From: Candidatus Rokuibacteriota bacterium
Lineage (GTDB): Bacteria > Methylomirabilota > Methylomirabilia > Rokubacteriales > CSP1-6
Direction: 5' to 3'
DNA: 15,750 nucleotides
Assembly (NCBI GenBank): GCA_016201575.1
Contig: JACQCN010000110.1
Location: 1 to 15,750 of the forward strand
Shown: positions 1 through 5,998 of the stretch, piece after piece
How the letters are laid out: the number at the start of each line of letters is the position of its first letter
How positions within the stretch are numbered: the first letter of the stretch is position 1
Notes under the pieces: model-generated
The model's database searches: none
The model's input: the letters and a program-made list of their open reading frames with translations, nothing else
What the model was told of the DNA's origin: nothing
Position numbers and translations under genes: made by a program

Positions 1-211
1 TGGCGACGGCGACCGGCACCGCCAGGTGCAGGACGGCGGACCCCGCCAGCACGAGGACGAGCAGGATCTCTTCCGTGGCGTACGCCGTCGACGAGAGCGC
101 GTCCGAGGCGAAGACGGCCAGCGCGGTCGTCTTCGCGAGCCGCTCGTGGCGCGCCTGCACCAGCGGCATCGGCGGGCCGACGAGGATTCGTTTAAGCAGG
201 TTCGTTTCCAT
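1..211 (-). CDS. APC-superfamily permease, KimA-like (partial, N-terminus only)
   Basis: The first 70 residues of an inner-membrane transporter whose C-terminal part lies beyond the window edge. The visible protein begins METNLLKRILVGPP and continues with the block ALAVFASDALSSTAYATEE, where TM1 starts. This matches the N-terminus of APC permeases of the KimA (formerly YdaO) potassium importer type, which begin with a short basic helix, a VG/IG-x-P turn and a SSDALSS(V/T)AY block. Substrate is therefore probably K+ or an amino acid; the fragment cannot decide. The ATG at 209-211 is chosen because the family N-terminus starts there and a GGGAGG Shine-Dalgarno lies about 13 bases upstream. It follows the 96-aa gene on the same strand after a 105-base leader with two stem-loops, described separately. 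Family call is good; substrate is inference. Confidence 0.8.
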   Translation of the reverse strand, partial: METNLLKRILVGPPMPLVQARHERLAKTTALAVFASDALSSTAYATEEILLVLVLAGSAVLHLAVPVAVA

Positions 212-316
212 GAACGGTCGTCGTCCTCCCCGGCGGCGCGCGACAGGCTCCGCCGGACAGATCCCCGTGAGAGAACGGCTCGCTGATGAGGCCGCGAGCC
301 CGGGACGGAGGAGGGG
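212..316 (-). promoter_or_regulatory. Structured 5' leader of the KimA-like permease gene
   Basis: Read on the minus strand, this 105-base gap has two perfect stem-loops in series. The first pairs 294-300 with 277-283 (GGCTCGC/GCGAGCC, 10-base loop). The second pairs 250-256 with 230-236 (CCGGCGG/CCGCCGG, 13-base loop), and its 3' arm abuts the GGAGG ribosome-binding site. A CCTCC tract near the 5' end of the leader (about 305-315) could pair with that GGAGG. KimA genes in Firmicutes are controlled by the c-di-AMP (ydaO) riboswitch, so a cis-acting RNA is plausible, but I could not match the conserved ydaO core. In so GC-rich a sequence, stem-loops can be chance. Confidence 0.3.
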
Positions 317-604
317 TCAGGCCAGGGGTGGGGCGCGGTTGGCGGCGGCCCGCCACGGGCGCAGCGCCGCGAAGGCGGACGCCGGGAACAGGGCGGTGCC
401 GAGGAGGACCAGGCTCAGGCTCAGCAGGACCGGCACGGCCACCGCCGGCAGGGCGTCGCCGCCGGTGAGCGAGAGGATGGCCTCGTCGTAGTCGGCGGCG
501 TCCCAGATCCCGGCGATCCACGTGGGGTCGGGCGGGCTCGCGTGCGCCATCGGCACGACGGCCGCCAGGGTCCCCACGATCAGCACGGCCAGGAGGCGCC
601 GCAT
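317..604 (-). CDS. Small secreted or membrane-anchored hypothetical protein
   Basis: A 95-residue protein of unknown function. Residues 1 to about 23 form a classic Sec signal peptide: basic MRR, a hydrophobic core LLAVLIVGTLAAVV and a likely cleavage site AHA|SPPDP. The short exported middle carries a Trp/Asp-rich stretch WIAGIWDAADYDEAI. A second hydrophobic segment (about residues 53-78, PAVAVPVLLSLSLVLLGTALF) is followed by an Arg-containing tail, so the mature product is probably a single-span protein with its C-terminus in the cytoplasm. The ATG at 602-604 is preferred over an adjoining GTG at 605-607 because it gives better spacing from a weak AGAGG. It lies between the 185-aa gene and the permease gene, all on the minus strand, so co-transcription is likely. 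I do not recognise a named family. Confidence 0.6.
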   Translation of the reverse strand: MRRLLAVLIVGTLAAVVPMAHASPPDPTWIAGIWDAADYDEAILSLTGGDALPAVAVPVLLSLSLVLLGTALFPASAFAALRPWRAAANRAPPLA

Positions 605-644
605 CACGCCTCTAGCTTACGCCGGCGCGGGTCCCGCGCAAAAC

Positions 645-1202
645 CTAGCGACTGAACGCCACCCACGAGGCCTTGAAGACGTCCTCGCCGCCGTCCCGGG
701 TCACGGGGTGCAGGCGGCCGTCCTCCAGTCGCACAAGTCCGTGGAAGGAGCCCTTGGCGATGACGTGGGTCATCGAGAACTTCCAGCCCAGGGGTGCCGC
801 CGTCACCTGTTCCTCGACCTCGGCGCAGTGCGTGACGTCGGCCACGTCGCCGACCAGGTGCAGGACCCGCACCGGGCCCTCGGAGGCGCGCAGGCCCAGC
901 ACCACCTTGTACGCGTGGCCCTGGCGGAACGTCTCCACGGTCATCTCGCCGGGGTGCAGCAGGTGGGGCACGGCCTCCGGCATGGTGGCGAGGAAGAAGT
1001 CCCGCGGCATCGGGTCGACGTAGTAGAAGTGCCAGCGGCCGGCGGCGAGGAGCCAGATCTTCGTGTACTCGCCGAGCAGGCCGGAGATGCAGCGTCCGCC
1101 CTCGATGAAGGTGGGCCCCGCCGGGCCCAGCTCGGGCAGGCGCAGGCGCGGCGACGGGAACCACAGCTCGCGGAACTCGGTGAGCGACTTCCAGTCCATC
1201 AT
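645..1202 (-). CDS. Hypothetical cytoplasmic protein, 185 aa
   Basis: A soluble protein of unknown family with no signal peptide or membrane segment. It begins MMDWKSLTEFRELWFPSP and carries several short aromatic-rich blocks (WLLAAGRWHFYYVDPMP, PLGWKFSMTHVIAKGSF) and a His/Cys spot VTHCAEVEEQ. It ends DVFKASWVAFSR. Its composition and even distribution of charged residues look like a real folded protein, unlike the Arg/Ala/Pro-only shadows in other frames. The tandem ATGs at 1200-1202 and 1197-1199 are the natural start; the upstream extension to 1301 is Arg-rich and unlikely. Shine-Dalgarno is weak. It lies 117 bases downstream of the MoxR ATPase on the same strand, in the place where a VWA-domain partner would be expected, but it shows no MIDAS motif (DxSxS). 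Confidence 0.65.
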   Translation of the reverse strand: MMDWKSLTEFRELWFPSPRLRLPELGPAGPTFIEGGRCISGLLGEYTKIWLLAAGRWHFYYVDPMPRDFFLATMPEAVPHLLHPGEMTVETFRQGHAYKVVLGLRASEGPVRVLHLVGDVADVTHCAEVEEQVTAAPLGWKFSMTHVIAKGSFHGLVRLEDGRLHPVTRDGGEDVFKASWVAFSR

Positions 1203-1319
1203 CGTTCGCCGCCGGGGCGCTTCGCCATTCTGTTCGTCACGCTCGCCTCGCCGGCAGCGGCGGCTCGCAAAGCAAGCGCGCCCGACGTTCGGGCGGACCA
1301 CCGCTGGCGTTCATTTTCG

Positions 1320-2234
1320 CTACTTCAGGTCCGCCAGCACCTTGTCGAGGGAGCCCTTCACGCGCTCGAGGTCCTTCTCGTACTTCACGAGCATGGTCAG
1401 GGTGGACTCGACCAGCGCGGGATCGAGCCGCTCGGCGTTCAGGATCACGAGCGAGCGCGCCCAGTCGATCGACTCCGACACGGACGGCGGCTTGCGGAGC
1501 TCCATCGCCCGGATCCGCTGCACCGCCGTCACCACCGCCTCGGCCAGCCGCTCCGACACCTCGGGCACCTTCAGGCGGATGATCGTCAGCTCCTCGGCGG
1601 GCGCGGGGAAATCGATGAACAGGTGCAGGCAGCGCCGCTTGAGCCCGTCGGACAGCTCGCGCGCGTTGTTCGAGGTCAGCACCACGAGCGGAATCCGCCG
1701 GGCCCGGATCGTGCCGAGCTCGGGCACCGAGACCTGGAAGTCGGAGAGCACCTCGAGGAGGAAGGCCTCGAACTCGGGCTCGGCCTTGTCGATCTCGTCG
1801 ACCAGGAGCACGACCGGCTCGTCGGACTGGATCGCCTGCAGGAGCGGGCGGGGGGACAGGAAGCGGTAGGAGAAAAAGGCGTCGTCCTGGCCCGCGATGC
1901 GCGACACCGCCTCCGGCAGCGAGGGCGCGTCGTGAATCAGCTCGCCGATCCGCTCGCGCAGGAGCTGCGTGTAGAGGAGCTGCTTGGCGTATTTCCACTC
2001 GTAGAGCGCCTTGCCCTCGTCGAGGCCTTCGTAGCACTGCAGGCGGATCAGGCGCGATCCCGTGATGTCGGCCAGGGTCTTGGCCAGCTCGGTCTTGCCG
2101 ACGCCGGCCGGGCCCTCGATGAGCACGGGGCGGCCCATACAGGTGGCCAGGTAGACCACGGTGGAGACGCGCCGGCTCGCGATGTACTTCGCGTCCCGAA
2201 ACCGCGTCTGCACGTCCTTGACGGAGTCGAACAT
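1320..2234 (-). CDS. MoxR-family AAA+ ATPase, CoxD-like
   Basis: A 304-residue cytoplasmic AAA+ ATPase. Visible motifs in order: Walker A GPAGVGKT at residues 41-48; the CoxD-type signature RLIRLQCYEGLDEGKALYEW at about 61-80; Walker B VVLLVDE at 141-147; sensor 1 LTSNN with Asn189; and the arginine finger pair LKRR at 198-201. Length and start MFDSVKDVQTRFRDAKY are typical of the CoxD branch, whose members help mature molybdenum-copper hydroxylases such as aerobic CO dehydrogenase; many others act as chaperones with a VWA-domain partner. Neither a hydroxylase nor a VWA gene is in the window. The ATG at 2232-2234 has an AGGAG six bases upstream. It is divergent from the M48 protease gene across a 92-base gap holding a TATTAT -10-like box. 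Confidence 0.93.
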   Translation of the reverse strand: MFDSVKDVQTRFRDAKYIASRRVSTVVYLATCMGRPVLIEGPAGVGKTELAKTLADITGSRLIRLQCYEGLDEGKALYEWKYAKQLLYTQLLRERIGELIHDAPSLPEAVSRIAGQDDAFFSYRFLSPRPLLQAIQSDEPVVLLVDEIDKAEPEFEAFLLEVLSDFQVSVPELGTIRARRIPLVVLTSNNARELSDGLKRRCLHLFIDFPAPAEELTIIRLKVPEVSERLAEAVVTAVQRIRAMELRKPPSVSESIDWARSLVILNAERLDPALVESTLTMLVKYEKDLERVKGSLDKVLADLK

Positions 2235-2263
2235 GGCGTCTCCTGGGCGCTGAATAGGCGTTC

Positions 2264-2269
2264 ATAATA
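2264..2269 (-). promoter_or_regulatory. Candidate -10 box for the MoxR ATPase gene
   Basis: TATTAT on the minus strand, one mismatch from TATAAT, in an otherwise extremely GC-rich divergent gap. Transcription from it would start near 2257 and give a leader of roughly 23 bases that includes the AGGAG Shine-Dalgarno. No -35-like hexamer is seen at normal spacing. Confidence 0.3.
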
Positions 2270-2312
2270 GCATGTGCGATTCCGCGGCCCCGCGCCCCGC
2301 GCCGGCGGGTTG

Positions 2313-2318
2313 TAGAAT
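2313..2318 (+). promoter_or_regulatory. Candidate -10 box for the M48 protease gene (leaderless transcript)
   Basis: TAGAAT ends eight bases before the ATG at 2327. The expected transcription start, about seven bases downstream, falls one or two bases from the start codon. This fits the absence of a Shine-Dalgarno sequence in front of this gene and suggests a leaderless mRNA. No -35-like hexamer is visible. A very similar GGGTAGAATGG block precedes the oxidoreductase gene at 15146. Confidence 0.35.
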
Positions 2319-2326
2319 GGGCCTCG

Positions 2327-3424
2327 ATGGACGATCGCGCGCGGGTCTACCATCGCTGGCAGCTCATCCTGTCGGCGCTCAACCTCGTCCTGACCGCGGG
2401 CGTGCTCGCGGGCGCCGCCTGGCTCCTCGCGGTCGAGCGCCCGCCGGCCACCGCGTGCGGCGTCGACCTCCTGCTGCTCGTCGCCGTCGAGCTGGCCGTC
2501 CTCGGCCTCGCCGTCGCCGTCGTCACCGCGCCCCTGGGCTTCGTCTCGGGCTACTGGCTGGCCCGGCGCTTCGGGCTCCTCCACCAGCCGTTCCGGCACT
2601 GGCTGCTCGACCGCGTCAAGGCCGCCGCCATCGGCGGCGCGCTCGGCCTGATCGCCTTCGAGATCATCTACGGCCTGCTCGCCCACTTCCGCCTCTGGTG
2701 GCTCGCCGCCGCCGTGATCTTCTTCGGCGGCTACGTGCTCCTGGCCACCGTGGCGCCGGTCTGGTTCCTCCCGCTCTTCTACCGCCTCACGCCCCTCGCC
2801 GACGCCGCCCTGCGGGACCGGCTCCTGGCGCTGGCCGCCCGCGCGGGCGTCCCCGTGGTGGGGGTGTGGGTGGCGGACCAGTCGACGAAGAGCAAGACCG
2901 CCAACGCGGCCCTCACCGGCATCGGCCGGACCCGCCGCATCGTCCTCTTCGACACGCTGCTCGCCCGGTTCACGCCCGACGAGATCGAGTCCGTGCTCGC
3001 CCACGAGCTGGGCCACCACGTCCACGGCGACATCCGCCGCGGCCTCCTCGTCCAGGGCGCGCTCACGCTGGCGACCTTCGGGGTGGCCGACCGGCTGCTG
3101 CGCCTGAGCGCCGCCGCCTTCGGGTGGAACGGTCCCGCCGACCCCGCGGGCGTGCCCGGGCTGGCCCTCCTCCTGCTCGCGCTCGGCGTCGTCGCGACCC
3201 CGCTCGGCAACGCCTTCTCGCGCTGGATCGAGCGCCAGGCCGACGACTTCGCGCTGGCCACCACGGGCAACGTGCCCGCCTTCGTCGGCGCGATGGAGCG
3301 GCTGGCCGCGCTCAACCTCGCCGAGCGCCGGCCGAACCGGATCAAGGAGCTGCTCCTCTATTCCCACCCCTCGATCGACCGGCGCATACGACGGGCCCTC
3401 CGATCGCAAGGAGCCACGGCATGA
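2327..3424 (+). CDS. M48-family membrane metalloprotease (Ste24/CAAX protease-like)
   Basis: A 365-residue integral-membrane zinc protease. Hydrophobic helices lie at about residues 13-36, 46-72, 95-118 and 124-150. A soluble catalytic region follows with LFDTLL and FTPDEIESVLAHELGHH, where the HExxH zinc site is His226-His230. Another hydrophobic pair follows, then IERQADDFAL, where Glu302 is the likely third zinc ligand. NPQ-like elements such as QSTKSKTANAALTGIG are typical of the Ste24 (M48A) branch. Such enzymes cleave membrane or prenylated proteins in eukaryotes and act in membrane-protein quality control in bacteria; the substrate here is unknown. Its TGA overlaps an ATG at 3421 (ATGA) that has a strong AAGGAG seven bases upstream, suggesting the gene once led directly into a coupled downstream gene. 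Confidence 0.92.
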   Translation: MDDRARVYHRWQLILSALNLVLTAGVLAGAAWLLAVERPPATACGVDLLLLVAVELAVLGLAVAVVTAPLGFVSGYWLARRFGLLHQPFRHWLLDRVKAAAIGGALGLIAFEIIYGLLAHFRLWWLAAAVIFFGGYVLLATVAPVWFLPLFYRLTPLADAALRDRLLALAARAGVPVVGVWVADQSTKSKTANAALTGIGRTRRIVLFDTLLARFTPDEIESVLAHELGHHVHGDIRRGLLVQGALTLATFGVADRLLRLSAAAFGWNGPADPAGVPGLALLLLALGVVATPLGNAFSRWIERQADDFALATTGNVPAFVGAMERLAALNLAERRPNRIKELLLYSHPSIDRRIRRALRSQGATA

Positions 3425-3430
3425 CTTCCC

Positions 3431-3501
3431 TCGGAGGGGGGCTCCGCCCCCCATCCGAACCTCCCCCCTTCGGGGGCGCCGGCGAAGCCGGCGCTCGAAC
3501 A
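3431..3501 (+). repeat. Palindromic repeat element, copy A
   Basis: A 71-base element of three hairpins in tandem. Hairpin 1 is GGGGGGC-TCC-GCCCCCC. After ATCCGAACCT comes hairpin 2, CCCCC-TTC-GGGGG. Hairpin 3 is GCGCCGGC-GAA-GCCGGCGC. It ends in the tail GCTCGAACA. Copies B and C in the next 280 bases share the order, the CGAACCTCCCC linker and the tail but differ in loops. This is REP-like repeat behaviour and does not resemble an insertion sequence, as no transposase is present. It sits nine bases after the coupled ATG at 3421. Confidence 0.75.
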
Positions 3502-3540
3502 GCGAGGCGACATGACATGGACACACGCGCGGACTCATCG

Positions 3541-3632
3541 AGAGGCGGGCGCCGTATACTGCGCGAGCTCGTGACCAAGAGGCAGGGGCTCGTCGTGCCC
3601 GGCGCCTACGACGGCGTGTCGGCGCGGCTCCG
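3541..3632 (+). pseudogene. Truncated 5' copy of the ICL/PEP-mutase lyase gene
   Basis: Thirty residues, starting GRRILRELVTKRQGLVVPG and running through AYDGVSARL, are nearly identical to residues 3-31 of the intact lyase encoded at 3846. At the DNA level the match includes a perfect run of nearly 30 bases, starting at about 3601 here and about 3910 in the intact gene. The match stops at CGGCGCGGCT (3620-3629), and four bases later repeat B begins. Everything after codon 31, including the metal-binding and catalytic residues, is missing, so it cannot be functional. Confidence 0.7.
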
Positions 3633-3633
3633 C

Positions 3634-3700
3634 TCGGAGGGGGGCTTCGCCCCCCTTCCGAACCTCCCCCGCCGCTGGCGCCGGCAAAGCCGGCGCTCGA
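3634..3700 (+). repeat. Palindromic repeat element, copy B
   Basis: Same architecture as copy A: TCGGAGGGGGGC-TTC-GCCCCCC hairpin, CCGAACCTCCCCC linker, then GCGCCGGC-AAA-GCCGGCGC and the tail TCGA. Hairpin 2 is degenerate. It begins directly after the truncated lyase fragment ends, so it either inserted there or marks the breakpoint of a rearrangement. Confidence 0.75.
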
Positions 3701-3704
3701 TAGT

Positions 3705-3779
3705 CGAAGGGGGCCTCGACGGCCCCCTCCGAGCCTCCCCCGAGAATCGAGTTGCGCCGGCGAAGCCGGCGCTCGAACA
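3705..3779 (+). repeat. Palindromic repeat element, copy C
   Basis: A third copy with a different first hairpin, AGGGGGCC-TCGAC-GGCCCCCT. The CCGAGCCTCCCCC linker follows, then an A/T-containing spacer, and then the same third hairpin GCGCCGGC-GAA-GCCGGCGC with the tail TCGAACAC. It is nearly head-to-tail with copy B, only four bases apart. Confidence 0.7.
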
Positions 3780-3816
3780 CGCCGCGCCACTGGGCGCGAC
3801 CGGTTCACACGCTCAG

Positions 3817-3830
3817 AGCCGGCGCTCGAC
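3817..3830 (+). repeat. Palindromic repeat, tail-only fragment D
   Basis: AGCCGGCGCTCGA followed by C repeats the right half of hairpin 3 plus tail found at 3486, 3688 and 3764. The left parts of the element are absent. It lies sixteen bases before the lyase start codon. Confidence 0.5.
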
Positions 3831-3845
3831 CACGATGGCGCCCTG

Positions 3846-4715
3846 ATGCCGGGCCGGCGGACGCTCTTACGGCAGCTCGTCGCCAGGAAGCAAGGGTTGG
3901 TGGTTCCGGGCGCCTACGACGGCGTGTCGGCGCGGCTGGTCGAGCGCGGGGGCTTCCCCGCCGTCTACATGACGGGCTACGGCACCGCGGCCTCCCGCCT
4001 CGGCTTGCCGGACATGGGGTTCGCGGGCCTCACCGACATGGTCGACCACGCCCGCAACCTCGCCGCCGCGGTCTCGATCCCGCTCATCGCCGACGCCGAC
4101 ACCGGCTACGGCAACGCGCTCGCCGTCCGGCGCACCGTCGCCCTCTACGAGGGCGCCGGCGTGGCGGCGCTCCACCTCGAGGACCAGGCGGCGCCCAAGC
4201 GCTGCGGCCACCTGAGCGGACACCAGGTGGTGTCGCGCGCGGAGTTCGCGGGGAAGATCCGCGCGGCCGTCGAGGCGCGCACCGATCCCGACCTCCTCAT
4301 CATCGCGCGCACCGACGCGATCTCCGCCGTCGGCTTCGACGAGGCGCTGCGCCGGGGCGAGGCGGCCGTCGAGGCGGGCGCCGACGTGCTCTTCATCGAG
4401 TCGCCGCTCACCGAGGACCAGATCGAGCGCGTCGCGCGCGCCTTCGACACGCCGCTCCTGTTCAACTACGTCACGGGCGGACGCTCGCCGCTCCCGCCGT
4501 TCCGGCGCCTCCGCGACCTCGGCTTCGCCATCATCCTGCTGCCCGTCGACACGCTCTTCGTCGCGGCCCGGGCGATGGAGAGCTTCCTGCGCGAGCTGCG
4601 GACCAGGGACGACGCCGCCCTCGCCGGCGCCGCCATGCCCTTCGCCGAGTTCAACGACCTGATCGGGGTGAGCCGGCAGCTCGCGCTGGCCGCGCGCTAC
4701 GCCGGCGCGGACTGA
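3846..4715 (+). CDS. Isocitrate lyase/PEP mutase-family lyase
   Basis: A 289-residue soluble TIM-barrel enzyme, normal length for the family. Family marks in order: PGAYDGVSARL (21-31); TGYGTAAS (43-50); the Mg2+-binding DADTGYG (83-89); HLEDQ (110-114); the catalytic loop KRCGH with Cys120 (118-122); and IARTDA. The Cys in the loop points to a C-C lyase such as 2-methylisocitrate or dimethylmalate lyase, and argues against a PEP phosphonomutase. The true substrate, a 2- or 3-substituted malate-like acid, cannot be told from sequence. The ATG at 3846 overlaps the TGA of the chimeric frame upstream. There is no good Shine-Dalgarno of its own, so translation may depend on coupling. The M20 gene follows after 69 bases. 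Confidence 0.9.
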   Translation: MPGRRTLLRQLVARKQGLVVPGAYDGVSARLVERGGFPAVYMTGYGTAASRLGLPDMGFAGLTDMVDHARNLAAAVSIPLIADADTGYGNALAVRRTVALYEGAGVAALHLEDQAAPKRCGHLSGHQVVSRAEFAGKIRAAVEARTDPDLLIIARTDAISAVGFDEALRRGEAAVEAGADVLFIESPLTEDQIERVARAFDTPLLFNYVTGGRSPLPPFRRLRDLGFAIILLPVDTLFVAARAMESFLRELRTRDDAALAGAAMPFAEFNDLIGVSRQLALAARYAGAD

Positions 4716-4717
4716 CC

Positions 4718-4731
4718 GGGCCGCGCGGCCC
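4718..4731 (+). terminator. Palindrome after the lyase gene, possible stem-loop
   Basis: A perfect 14-base palindrome (GGGCCGCGCGGCCC) begins three bases after the lyase stop codon. It could fold into a stem-loop or act as a partial terminator or mRNA stabiliser. There is no T-run, so intrinsic termination is unproven. A TAGGCT -10-like box at 4746-4751 might restart transcription for the M20 gene. Confidence 0.25.
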
Positions 4732-4784
4732 CGGGGGCTCGTGTGGTAGGCTTTGGGCGCCGCACCTTACCCGAGGAGGCCGTC

Positions 4785-5954
4785 ATGCGACCCGAAAAGC
4801 AGGCGATCGCCGAGGCGGTGGACCGTCTGGGCGACGAGCTCGAGCAGCTCTCCCGGCAGATCCACGACAACCCCGAGCTGGGCTACGAGGAGGTCCGGGC
4901 CTGCGGCTGGCTGACGGAGTTCCTGGCCCGCCAGGGCTTCAAGGTCGAGAGGGGCGTGGCCGGCGTCGACACCGCCTTCCGCGCCACGATCGAGACCGGC
5001 GACGGCCCCACCATCGCGATCCTCTGCGAGTACGACGCGCTGCCCGGCATCGGCCATGCGTGCGGGCACAACGTGATCGCCACCGCGGGCGCGGGCGCCG
5101 GCGCGGCCCTGGCCGCGGTTCGAAACCGGCTCCCGAAGGGGCGCATCCACGTCATCGGCACGCCGGCCGAGGAGGGCGGCGGCGGCAAGCTCCGGCTGAT
5201 CCAGGGCGGCGTCTTCAAGCAGGTCGACTGCGCGATGATGATCCACGGCTTCGACCGCACGATCCTGCATCCCGACCTGCTCGGCATCGTGCGCGCCGGG
5301 TTCGAGTTCCGCGGCAAGGCCTCCCACGCCTCGGCCGACCCCTGGGAGGGTGTCAACGCGCTCGACGCCTGCATCCAGATGTTCAACAACGTGGCGATGC
5401 TCCGCCAGCAGGTGCGCCCCGACTGCCGGATCCACGGGATCATCACCCACGGCGGCGCCGCCGCCAACATCATCCCCGAGTACGCGGCGGCGCTGTTCTA
5501 CGTGCGCGCGCCGCGCCTCGACCAGATGTCGGACCTCTACAAGCGCGTGGTCGCGTGCGCGGAGGGCGCGGCGCGGGCGACCGGAGCCACCCTCACGGTG
5601 ACCCCGCACGACAACGTGTACGAGCCGATGAAGCGCAACCAGGCGCTGCTCGACCTCTTCGCCGCCAACATGGTCACGGTGGGCCTCACGGAGGCGGAGC
5701 CCGTTCGCGACCGCATGGGGTCCTCCGACGTCGGCAACGTGAGCCAGGTGGTGCCGGCCATCCAGCCGATGGTGGCGATCGCCCCGCTCGGCATGGCCAT
5801 CCACACGCGCGAGTTCGCCGACGCGGCGGTCAAGCCGATGGCGCGGGCCGGTATGGTGGCCGCGGCGAAGACGATGGCGATGACCGCGTTCGACCTGCTC
5901 GCCGACCCGGCGAAGGTCACGGCCGCCAAGGAAGAGTTCTCGGGGGCCCGGTAG
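4785..5954 (+). CDS. M20-family metallo-amidohydrolase (AbgB/PM20D2-like)
   Basis: A 389-residue cytosolic zinc-dependent amide or peptide hydrolase of normal length. Visible family motifs: HDNPELGYEE (27-36); the first metal ligands in EYDALPGIGHACGHN (82-96); and the bimetal site GTPAEEGGGGK with catalytic Glu129 and metal ligand Glu130. The dimerisation domain, with FRGKASHASADPWEG, follows. The C-terminal part has RMGSSDVGNVS and IHTREFA, with the last metal-binding His. The AbgB/PM20D2 branch cleaves p-aminobenzoyl-glutamate or dipeptide-like amides, so an amide-bonded amino acid is the likely substrate type. The ATG at 4785 is chosen over an in-frame start at 4743 because GAGGAGG lies five bases upstream. 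The DUF1116 gene follows after 44 bases, so the two are probably co-transcribed. Confidence 0.9.
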   Translation: MRPEKQAIAEAVDRLGDELEQLSRQIHDNPELGYEEVRACGWLTEFLARQGFKVERGVAGVDTAFRATIETGDGPTIAILCEYDALPGIGHACGHNVIATAGAGAGAALAAVRNRLPKGRIHVIGTPAEEGGGGKLRLIQGGVFKQVDCAMMIHGFDRTILHPDLLGIVRAGFEFRGKASHASADPWEGVNALDACIQMFNNVAMLRQQVRPDCRIHGIITHGGAAANIIPEYAAALFYVRAPRLDQMSDLYKRVVACAEGAARATGATLTVTPHDNVYEPMKRNQALLDLFAANMVTVGLTEAEPVRDRMGSSDVGNVSQVVPAIQPMVAIAPLGMAIHTREFADAAVKPMARAGMVAAAKTMAMTAFDLLADPAKVTAAKEEFSGAR

Positions 5955-5998
5955 CACCGACCGTGCCCGCGCGGTCGGGCTCGTCCTCCGCCATCAGG

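Larger units (their letters stand above)
3421..3846 (+). pseudogene. Chimeric open frame built from palindromic repeats and a broken lyase 5' end
   Basis: An uninterrupted 141-codon frame begins at an ATG with AAGGAG upstream, overlapping the M48 stop (ATGA). It ends at a TGA that overlaps the ATG of the intact lyase gene (TGATG at 3844-3848). Its content is not a protein family. It runs through repeat A, a 30-residue lyase-like fragment (GRRILRELVTKRQGLVVPG and onward), repeats B and C and a repeat tail. I read it as an interrupted earlier copy of the lyase gene. Ribosomes leaving the protease gene could still pass along it and so couple translation to the lyase. Long open frames are common by chance at this GC content, so expression as a protein is doubtful. 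Confidence 0.45.

Noticed and set aside
1279..1295. Stem-loop CGCCCGA-ACG-TCGGGCG downstream of the MoxR gene as an intrinsic terminator
   Set aside because: No T-run follows on the minus strand; it may only be a chance hairpin at this GC content.
522..2267. A 581-codon plus-strand open frame
   Set aside because: It runs antisense to three genes with clear family motifs or signal peptide, and its product is Arg/Gly/His-rich low-complexity sequence with no domain.
2048..3808. A 586-codon minus-strand open frame across the M48 gene and the repeats
   Set aside because: It is a shadow of the M48 protease and of the palindromic repeats; the protein is composed of Gly/Arg/Glu repeats without a family pattern.
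3431..3830. CRISPR array
   Set aside because: The repeats are long, self-complementary and differ in sequence; spacing is irregular (about 200, 76 and 53 bases between tails) and no cas gene is near.
3752..5998. In-frame upstream extension of the DUF1116 gene, which would make a 1226-residue protein
   Set aside because: The extension overlaps the whole lyase and M20 genes in another frame and is Arg-rich nonsense; the family N-terminus starts at 5999.
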